Shown: piece after piece, positions 54,851 to 64,000 of the stretch
Numbering within the stretch: the first letter of the stretch is position 1
How the letters are laid out: each line of letters starts with the position of its first letter
DNA from: Chinchilla lanigera
Lineage: Eukaryota > Chordata > Mammalia > Rodentia > Chinchillidae
Direction of reading: 5' to 3'
DNA: 64,000 nt
Assembly: GCF_000276665.1 (NCBI RefSeq)
Contig: NW_004955429.1
Coordinates: forward strand, 1,706,384 to 1,770,383
The notes under the pieces: generated by a model
Told to the model about the DNA's origin: nothing
Databases searched by the model: none
Seen by the model: the letters and a program-made list of their open reading frames with translations, nothing else
Translations under genes and position numbers: made by a program

Positions 54851-57800
54851 TATCAGACCCCTAGGCTTAGTTCAAATGATGCTGTGAAGCAAAAACTAAA
54901 GTATCGTCATGATACAGATAACCCAAATCCTAGAATCCAACCCACTTACGAAAACCACATCACATGGCACCAAGATGACACTTTGGACCAGGGACCTGTT
55001 CTGCCCGGGGACACAACTCAGAGAACCCCAGGGAAGCACATCAAGAGGCTGGCTCATGCACAACTTGCATGTCCTGCCTCAAAGACCTCTGAGACTTTCT
55101 GGGGGTCTTTTTCCATGTTTCCTTCTAAACAAATTTAAAAGCCTGTATTTTTATATTTTAGAATGCCGTCGTACACAAAAGCCCACAGTATAAAGCAGAT
55201 CCAATAGACTGGCCCAATGTATAAACAGAACAGTGAGAGCTGGGAGGTTGAGAGAGACCAAATCCACTTGTAGTCCTAACTGCTATTCTAACAGATGACC
55301 CACGAGGCTGTCAGATTCTACATATGGAACCACACCTCTGGCACATGACCTGTCAGAGGAGCAGAGAAAGACAGCGTGATAAATATATTCTGGGCCCTGC
55401 CATTTGCAGTTTCTCCTCAAACACTGTCCTGAAACATCTTCAGATTGAAGTTCTTTGGGAGTCAAGTGCAAAGTACAAAAGCACCTTCCTCAACAAGTAG
55501 AGTCCCATGAATTTCCAGAGACTAAAATTTCCAGTGGCCTTTTATCAGGAGTCCAAAAGCAGGAAAGAGCCAGTCACTAAAGTTCCTGTTATTAGAGCTT
55601 ACAGTGGTATCTGGAAGCAAATCTTTGTCCCCTGTACATACTGCTTCTCCCAGAGTGGTGGCAGACAGTGCTAGGACCAAACTGCATGCATTTGCAGAGT
55701 GGTTGGCTAACATTCTGGAATGTAGTTGGTGGCTGTTCAGTGAATGTTTCCCTTGGAGTAAACAAGCTGGTCCTAGAGGTAATCACTTACGGTCACGTAG
55801 TCCTATTAGCAACCCCAAACAAGCACACAGCCTGGCCAAAACACCAGAAAAGGCTGGGCTGTTTTAAAATATGTTCAGTTTAACATGTTTCGCAATTTGT
55901 GATTTCCTAACTAAAAAAAGAAAATTGTACAACTATGAAAATTACCAGAGAATTCAGAAGCAGGCATACCAACTAGACAAAGAGGCACTTGAAGGAAATG
56001 AGAACATAATAAATGTATGAAATTTAAAAATTGCTATTCAGAGGAGCATATTTCCAGTTTTGTAAAAATCTCATTAAAATTGAGTCAAAAAAAAAAAAAA
56101 CTAGATAAGATGTTTGGTGATGATGATAAGAAGGCATTGCATTATTTTTCTCTCTGTCTTTTTTATTTTCCTAATTACTATTTTTATCCATACATGTTTG
56201 TTGTACATAATGATTGTGTTCATCTTGGAAAGCTGGTGCATGTACATAACACATCTTCAATCTTTTTAAAAATAAATATGTTCCAAACTAATCTTGAGGA
56301 ACTCAGCCCGATCATAAAGCTCAGAAGTTTACAACACGCCAGAAAGGTGGAGATTCCACGGTTTCTCATAATGTTCCTGGGAAGCCTCACTGAACAGGGA
56401 CAGTCCCTTCTTCCTAAGGGCAGGTCTTGCTGAGTCAGTTCAAGCCAAAGTGACACGGCTGAAAGTCCCACAGCCTCATGCAACTGTGCTGTCCCTAGCT
56501 CCCCAGATATGTGATATGAGTGCACAGCAACCCCCACCCCTACCTCAAGCTTCCTCCACTCCACTCTTCCCTTGCTCTCCTCTCCAGGTGACCTGGTAGG
56601 AAAGAAGGACGAGACTATCCAATAGAGATGTTGAGAGTAAAAGCTATAGCAATACCAGTAAAATTTACCTTGCTAAAAAGAGTAAGAAAAGCCTACATTA
56701 ATTCCACATTTCAATAAATTGGAAATTTTCAAACACCTGGTTACCTGCTGATGCAACATAACAATTTCTTCTGAATAGCTTGTGAAATCTGTACTCTTTC
56801 TTATTTAAGAATGAAAATAGACCTGGCTTTTAGTGTATATTATTTCATAATAAAATTGATTCTTTAATGTACCTCAGTACTGACAAGCCAATGTTATACT
56901 CAGCCTTGCTTTTGAAAAGACACACATAATTACCTGAAGGGAACATTATTTCCCTATGAGATAGTCATTTCTTGGACAACTCCTTTCATCTGTAAATGAG
57001 GAAATGAGTCAGCTTCACTAAGTGTTATCTCATCGTCAGTGTTTTGTTAATTCAGCAGGAATAGGAACAAATTTTGTTCCCCACAAAGCCTAGTATTACC
57101 AAGTGTACAGGTCACTGCTGAAATCTGCTCTTCAAACAACGGCAGGTTCTGTTGTCAAGGATCTTACCGGGCTGGGGTTGGAAAGGTGCCTGGCTGGTCA
57201 CAGGACTGCATGACTCACCGCAGAGCTCCGTGTTAGCCAAACACAAAGCTCCATGATGTCATTTCTTTTCTATGTATCTTTAACATAGTTTAGATACAGA
57301 GGTTTTTTTTGAGTAATACACAGAGCTTTCAAATATGAAGAATGTGTCTGAAATACTTTGGAGAAAGAAAACACTGTAGTTATGTTTGAATGCAAACACA
57401 ATACAGGCTCCAACAATTCAGGGTTTGTGGTATTTGCTGATACAAAGTATTCCACAAGGTTTTTTACAGCACATAAACTAGTCACTGGGGCTGGTTAAAG
57501 TTTAACTCAAGTAAAATGCTTTGGGCTTAAGTAACTATTTAGGAATACCAAGTTTGGTACTGATTTAAAACAAAGAGCTCTCCTGTATCTTTACTTGAAA
57601 CCTACCGAAACAATGTGCACCAAGATCTAAGGGTGATTCAAACCGAAGTGAAAATAAAAAAGGTGTTTGTATATAGGAGGTGTGATCATCAGTAATTTCC
57701 TATTTTTTTCCTGCTTCTACATTTATTTAAAGGGTACACATTGGCTTTATACTGAAAAAAAACAAAAGCTCAAAGTGGCAAAAAAAAAAAAGTTCCAAGT

Positions 57801-59395
57801 TTTCTCAGTTAATTCCCTACGGCAAAAAATGCGAAAGCCCAAACAGACTAAGTAAATTGACAGCTCTCTAAAGACTATGTTCATACCTCTCATTAAGTCA
57901 GCAAGACTGCATGATCAAAGATGAGATCACCACTTACCTCACCATCTGTTGGTCCCAGAACAATCGCAAGCGGGATTCCCAGTCATCAGACAGTGTAACA
58001 CTAGTAGCAATCTTTCCTAAGGAATTGAATCACTCATTTTGGTAAAATGCAGCCAAAAAAAGAAGAAAGTACATTTTATTAAGCTGGTGACACTGTTTCC
58101 TTGGGGATGGATTTATCTGAAAAATTGGAGACCAGGGCAAGGCAGGGAGCATTTCACTTAGAAAGGATTTGGAATCATATGACAAAGTTATGTTTCTTTC
58201 AAATTGAGCACATCATTGTTTAACTTCCTTTTTCCAGTATTGCCTGTTTGCTTCTGGGAAATCTTAAGAAAACATAGGAGCTTTGTCAGACTCAAAAGAG
58301 GAAGTCCAGGATTTATAATGAGATGGTACAGCCTGCTCCCTTACCCCCAACAAATACAGCTTGTTTCTGATGAAACTTCTTCTCTACTCATTGTCCAACT
58401 TGTCCCATGAAAACTAAAGAGCTCAATGAATTTCTGTTACTAAATTTTTCTTTAATTAAAATATCACATAGGATCTATTAAACACAGTCCTCCAAGATCA
58501 GATGGAGTTCTGATGCTTTTTTAAACACCCTATCCATGTGATTCTATCTAACTTAAGAGGCTAGCTCTAGAACTCTTGATATCTATCACCATCCCTGCTG
58601 TTTTTTGTGATATAACCTCAGCTTCATGATTTAATATCTGTTCCCAACCTATATCTGTCTCCCCTCTACCTTATGTTCATAGAGTAGTAAGAATCAGTTT
58701 AACCTTAAGTAATTACTACCTCAAAAAACAAAAACAAAAAAATGATAAATGTAGAGTAACTTCATGTTTTTTCTTGAGTCTTATTTTATATGTGCCTGTA
58801 TTCAGGACTGCTTTACACAGGTGATTTTATATAGGCTCCATAGCATAGAGTTGTTCCTCTTCTCTGGCTCCCAAGTAGGCTTGCACACCCCAAGCTCCTG
58901 CCTCTGGGATGTACCTCTTCTATGACATTCATGGTGTGTCCTGTGCTCACTCCTCCAAAGTCCACTTTGTGCACAAAATATCTTCCACATTAAAATATGG
59001 TTTGGGTAAAACTTGTTCAAACTACAGTACCATGGCTGTTATCTCTCCCAAGTGCATCAACTGTTTAGGCAGAAGGTACAACATCTCTTTGGTTCAAATG
59101 GAAAAGAAATGTTGTTAGAAATGGAAGAGGGAGGTTTTTCCTATGTTTAAACACACTTATCTAGGTTCTTTGGAAGTGTGTTTAAAAATCTGACCAGTTA
59201 TTTTTTTCAGATTAGTAATTTTTGATATATATGCAATGTTTTACAAATTTATAGCACTCAAATCACGTGTTGTGCAATCATCAGTGTTCTTCCAGTAAAT
59301 GATGTAAATTCATTGAAAACCAGTATCCTCATGGATAATATGAACTTCTTAGCATTCATGTCAAAGAGTCAGACCAAGTGGCCACTAAAAGGGAC
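54851..59395. other. about 4.5 kb with no gene or firm repeat
   Basis: Mostly unique, AT-rich. A MIR-like fragment (minus) may lie at 56955-57060 (CATCTGTAAATGAGGAAATG). A(14) at 56086-56100 has no SINE body on its left. All frames are short. Confidence 0.4.
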
Positions 59396-59399
59396 TAGG

Positions 59400-59735
59400 A
59401 AGATATGTTTTTCTTAAAGAGGAAGGGAATCAAGGAGATATATTTTTCTCAAAGAGAAGGGTGGAGAGGGAGAGAGGGTGAACAAAGGAATTAAGATGTG
59501 ATATCTACATGTACCAACTACACAAGGAATATAAGCATTACATACTGCAAACATACAAAAAAAGGAAGGGATCAAGAGATGGGTAGAAAGATGGAAAATG
59601 GATGGAAACAGATGTTAAGGTTTATTATATACATATAACAACTCCCCACAAGGTTGGGGATATATACTATACATATGTACTTATATACTATACACATGTA
59701 CTAATACAAATTTAGTATAAAAAAAACCAGGGGGC
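59400..59735 (+). repeat. possible L1 3' UTR-like segment
   Basis: A/G-rich sequence (AGAGAAGGGTGGAGAGGGAG), a TACATGTACCAACTACACAA segment, AT repeats and a terminal A run (59720-59728) have the style of a rodent L1 3' UTR. No ORF2 remnant was seen. Two near copies of an AGATATGTTTTTCTTAAAGA block occur at 59401 and 59436. Confidence 0.3.
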
Positions 59736-59739
59736 CAAT

Positions 59740-62158
59740 GTCATTACCAGCAGCATATTTCCAGCTTTATTGCCCTCCTGTAGACAACCTTAACTGACAT
59801 GCTGTCCCTATCTTACAGTCAATCTCAGGCCCTCCAGAATCCCTCTCACAAAAGTCTTATCTTGGATATATGTTACTATTTTAGCTGTTTAATAAAATTA
59901 TGTATGTGTCTACATAGATATGTAAATCCTCAGTATCTTTCTTAGTTGCCACTGTACATCACATTCCAGAACATTCTGCATGCCAACTACATGAAATAGA
60001 AAATTGTGGGCTTTTTAAATACCTATGTTGAGTTAAAAATAAAGTAATACAGACATCATTTTGTTTCAGGAAAGACCATTCTGTCATGCCATGACACTGG
60101 TTTAATATTGGGTAGTTCTTTCCTTAGTAAATTTGAGATGTGATTCTCTTCCACATATCCTAATATCAGGATCAAAGAAAGCTTCTCAGAGGTGTTCTCA
60201 CTCCAAAGCCTCACACAAGGCTGGCTTCTGTCTGGGCGTCCCATGCTGCACTGTGGTGTGGACTTTGGAAAGGATGAAAGCTGCTTGTCTTTTGAAGCAC
60301 ATGGATCTGGTATAACCAAGGATTTTGAGTGTTATATAAAGTAGAGCTTAGACTGAAATAATAATCAACTTTTAAGCAACCAGTGTCCTCAGGTAGCTGC
60401 TTCCCAACCATAAATGTGTACAAATTCACATCCGGAGAACACAACCAGAATTTGTGAGTCACTTAGGAGTCATGCAAAGCTAAATCACAGCACTTATACA
60501 AAGTTAAATCACAGCACTTATACTTTTTCATATCTTCTTATGAAACCATTTCCTAGCAGGATTTAAAATTGTAGATGTTAATAAATGCAGTACATGAAGT
60601 AGATCTATCAGAGCACCCATCACATTTATGAAAGAGACATGACACAGCTCAAGGGTCACCTTTTAGACTCATTAGCTCATGTTTAATGTAATGCCCTCAC
60701 TATGCCCCATTTCTACATTTTTCTTCAAAAGGAAAACATATTTGACATTTTATCATTTCTAATGTTCTAGTTAGGATAGCATCACATTGGTCTAGAAGTT
60801 TAGCACCAACTCATGTCTTAAAACACACTTTCCCATATTTTAGGTATAGCTCTAAATTTAAGTTTCTTTGTTGTAGAAGGAGTTGGTCCTCAAAAAAGAA
60901 GAAAATAGAGTTATAGTTGAATCTTGCAGGCCACTTAATCTAAGACACAAATCCAGGACAAATGCTAAAGGTAAGGCAGGGGTCCTGAGAATTACTGGGG
61001 GTACAGGTATCCTTAATGTCATTCACAGGAGCAAAACTATAATAGATTTACAGCATTTTGGGTTATGACATATTATTGTTTCTTAAGAAAAATATCTTTA
61101 AACAGCTTAAAACATACAATGCTTCCACACATTTAATATCTAAGTACTCTGATATACTAACAGAAGAATCTGATTTGATATAGAGTACTTCCTGTGAGGA
61201 TACAAAATCATAGAAACAGTGGGTAGACACTATTCACATACATGGACTCATGTTCTCAGTCAGTATTTCGTTACCTGAAATATTAATGTTTTCCTTATAG
61301 GATATAACTCTGCCCCATAGGGACTAAAAAAGAAAAATCTTCATTTTTTCAAACTGCAGCCATATTTAATCCAAATCAAGATAAATTTTTATACGATATT
61401 AGAGGAGTGGATAAAACAATCTGTCTTATAAGCCTTATTTATGAAAAAATGAACTGAGAAGTGTAAATACTGGCCATACAATTTTCTATATTCTAAACCT
61501 ATACAATTTAGCCCAGGTGCATGGCACCAAACAAATGTAATCTTTAAGGAAGAAGAAATTTTGATAAAGATGCAAATATTGCTTAAAATGTTCCAGATTA
61601 CTTGTGTTTATAAGAACAACCTGAAGCCCTATTGAAATATCCCCACAGGTATCTTGGGAGGGAAAAAGTCATGCTAAGTGATCATACACAGCATTTAAGT
61701 GATCATGGCAGCATTGATCATCCCATATACACTTTTATTTCAGCCCTTAGGAATTCCTACTAATTTCCAGTGAACACTAATATGTGGTAACTCACAATGT
61801 TGTAAACCAGAAATCATAGTAATTAGTTATATGGCATATCTCAAATACTCCCCTCAAATCCCAGCAATTCATCACAAATGACCAAGTCAACAGCAGAACA
61901 AATGGACAATTAAGAGAGTTGATTGCCCTAGTGGATATTTCAGAAGTCCAGATAGGTCTTAAGAAGTAAAAGAGAAAGCTGGAGAAGAATCTAGAACTAA
62001 GTGGATCTCAAAAGACTGATCGCACAATGAAACATGTTAAAATGTCTGAGTAAAAGTTATTACACTAAGGCAAACTTACTAAGTTGTACTAATATGCTGC
62101 ACAAGTCCCCTTTTAACAAAACACTATCAAAGAACCAAGGAGAAAATACACCATTTTT
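59740..62158. other. about 2.4 kb AT-rich unique DNA
   Basis: No gene. A 24-bp tandem duplication lies at 60475-60522. Confidence 0.4.
60475..60522 (+). repeat. 24-bp tandem duplication
   Basis: CAAAGCTAAATCACAGCACT... is followed at once by CAAAGTTAAATCACAGCACT... Each unit ends in TATA (period 24, one mismatch). Confidence 0.93.
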
Positions 62159-62167
62159 AGAAAAGCA

Positions 62168-62261
62168 GGGTTGGGGATATAGCTCAGAAGCACAGTGCCT
62201 TGCTTGGCAAGCACAAGGTCCTGAGTTCAATTCTCAGTACCAAAAAAAAAAAAAAAAAGAA
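62168..62261 (+). mobile_element. ID-type SINE, plus strand, 9-bp TSD
   Basis: GGGTTGGGGATATAGCTCAG, AAGCACAGTGCCTTGCTTGG and GAGTTCAATTCTCAGTACCA end in an A(17) tail with AAAG. AGAAAAGCA flanks it at 62159-62167 and 62262-62270. An extra T in GCCTTGC is specific to this copy. Confidence 0.93.
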
Positions 62262-62270
62262 AGAAAAGCA

Positions 62271-63604
62271 TCAAAAGTATTTTCCTAGGAAGTCAATTTC
62301 AGTTCAACGACCATTTGAGTCAAAAATACTCAGATCATTATATATAGCGAAACTATTCTTGATGAAATAATATTTGCAAATAAAAATTAAAATGTGAGCT
62401 CTGTAGCATCTTCCACAAAATCACAAAAGAAGTTTGTGAAAAGCAGATTTTTGGACTTTTTCTTAAAACTGAGTCAAGAATCTCTTTGCATGCCCTGTGA
62501 TCACCCCTCCAGATGCTTAGCAGTTAGAGAGCCACTGCAGTGTATTCTCAGCTGTTATGGTTCCCAAAGCTTCCCATTCTTCTCCTTTGGGAGCAAAAGT
62601 GTATGTGTAGCTTATATATGAACATGTACTTTTTAAAAATAATTATGCATGCTTTGACTAAGAAGTAATTTTAATTAACTTTTCTACACTTTTAAATAAT
62701 GTAGTATTATGATCATTAATTTATTTTAAATAAAATGGTATTTTATATTACAATTACTATACATACACATAAAATACTGAATGATAGTGATAAGTTTCTG
62801 GTTATAAACCACCTACTTCCGATACCTAGTAAAATGCCTGCTACATGGTCAGTAATCAAAAAGCAGTTTGGGGAGAATATGTACGTAACACTTGCATATA
62901 TTTGAACTGTTCTAGCAGTAAATTATAGTTGCATTAGAATCTCCAAACAGTAGGACCTAAGGATCCAGGTCTAGAGTAATCTAGGGCCTGACTTTCCTGT
63001 ATGATCAGCCGTGCAGTTGTGGGCCTCATCAAAGGAGTTACCCATGTGTGGGTACAGTGGATAGGAAGAATACTTCACTGGGGTTTTTTGTGCAGTCAGT
63101 TTTCTGATAAGTTCAAAAATAGCATAATCATCCCATACCTTCATTTGTTTTGGTCCCAGACTGATTGTCAGACATCCGTCTTGGGGATTGGTGCCGACTC
63201 CCAGGAGGATGACTAAGAATGCTGAATCCCCTCTTGCTCAGGTGAGGTTCTACGTGGAGCAGCTTCAGACTGTGTTGATAATGGTTAGGAGCAGAAGGTA
63301 ATTTTAAATCAGGGATCCAGCCAACCTGGGATACACTGTGACTGTGAAAGAAAATTACTGAGGACTGTGATTAATGGGTTAATGTCAACATCTTGATAGT
63401 GGTTGGAACATAGTTTAGTGGGCCAGAAAAAATTCTTAAATTTGTTTTGAAAAATCAGTGGTGTTTCCCACAACAACTACTCGATTCATTGACACTTTTG
63501 ACGACCAATTTGTGCATTTATCAGTCAGCTTAGGGCACACTAAGCATAAAAATAAAATCTTTGCCAAAAGACAGACTCCGACTTCACAGATATAATGTGA
63601 GTTC
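62271..63604. other. unique AT-rich DNA
   Basis: No gene or firm repeat. Short frames only. Confidence 0.4.
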
Positions 63605-63891
63605 AGGGTCTGCACACTATGGCCCTCAGGAGAGTCTTATCCTGGGATTGATTTTTTATTATGACCCAAGAATGATTTTAAATGGTTGAAATAAAAGGGG
63701 GATAGTATTTCATGACATATAGGATAAAATTTAAATTTCTGTATTCATGAATAAAGGTGTATCGGAATAGAGTGATCGTTGTTTGACACAGTGTTCGTGG
63801 CTTTCTGCTTTAATGACACAGCTGAAGGCGTAAAAGAGACTGTGTGGTCCTCAAAGCCAAAAATACTTGCTGTCTTGCATTTTACAGAATA
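63605..63891 (+). mobile_element. ancient mammalian interspersed repeat, DNA-transposon-like
   Basis: GTCTGCACACTATGGCCCTC, CAAGAATGATTTTAAATGGT, AGTATTTCATGACATATAGG, AATTTCTGTATTCATGAATA, CACAGTGTTCGTGGCTTTCT, GAGACTGTGTGGTCCTCAAA and CTTGCATTTTACAGAA follow, in order and over the full length, a widespread old mammalian repeat whose consensus begins CTGCAAACTATGGCCC and ends with TGGCCCTTTACAGAAAA. I recognise the family but not its name, and its class is an inference. It runs close to the window edge. Confidence 0.7.
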
Positions 63892-64000
63892 TCCATGACG
63901 CACCCCCCCATAGGGTTGAAGAGATAGACATATAAATGATTATAGTTCAATTTCATATTTCTGCATATTCATAGCAGCAAAAAATAGTAAATCTTCTGAG

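Noticed and set aside
54680..55138. 152-codon plus-strand frame
   Set aside because: Begins in a MIR SINE. The rest shows no domain and no conservation can be judged.

Overview
This is mammalian nuclear DNA, almost certainly from a rodent. It is AT-rich and CpG-poor and built largely from interspersed repeats. The diagnostic repeats are B1 (7SL-derived) SINEs, at least one with the rodent internal duplication, and a tRNA-derived ID-type SINE whose copies share the A-box block TAGCTCAG and a GAGTTCGATTCC-like B box. One copy is a B1-ID composite. Ancient mammalian MIR, L2, L1, MLT1/MLT2 and mariner-type fossils lie around them. The form of the ID element and the B1-ID composite suggest a squirrel-related or beaver-like lineage rather than mouse or rat. 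I lean towards a beaver relative, but the species cannot be fixed from this window.

I found no protein-coding gene, exon, functional RNA gene or CRISPR array. The longest open frame (200 codons, minus strand, 24361-24963) has no recognisable domain. The only frame with a recognisable protein is a broken C-terminal piece of a mariner-type transposase near 46.15-46.35 kb. The window reads as intergenic or deep intronic DNA.

Layout. 1-5 kb: mostly unique AT-rich DNA with L1 and MLT1 remnants and an LTR-like promoter block near 4 kb. 5.7-8.4 kb: a 5'-truncated L1 end, L2 pieces, (CA)n and an ID SINE with a 20-bp target duplication. 10-21.6 kb: old LTRs, MIRs, microsatellites, an unusual copied segment at 13.1/13.6 kb, a B1 with a perfect 16-bp duplication and a short terminal-inverted-repeat transposon. 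22-27.7 kb: two ID SINEs, a CpG pocket with CTCF-like and ETS-like motifs, and MaLR-type LTRs. 28-33 kb: mostly unique sequence. 33-37.2 kb: an LTR inserted into a decayed tandem repeat, an MLT2-like LTR, an ID SINE and an MLT1 LTR. 40-50 kb: the densest SINE cluster, the mariner fossil, and MaLR LTRs, one carrying a nested SINE. 52-55 kb: a long (CT)n(CA)n tract and a second LTR interrupted by a SINE. 55-64 kb: mainly unique sequence with one ID SINE and an ancient DNA-transposon-like repeat at the right edge.

Family names come from memory of consensus sequences and no search was run. Boundaries are approximate except where target-site duplications fix them.
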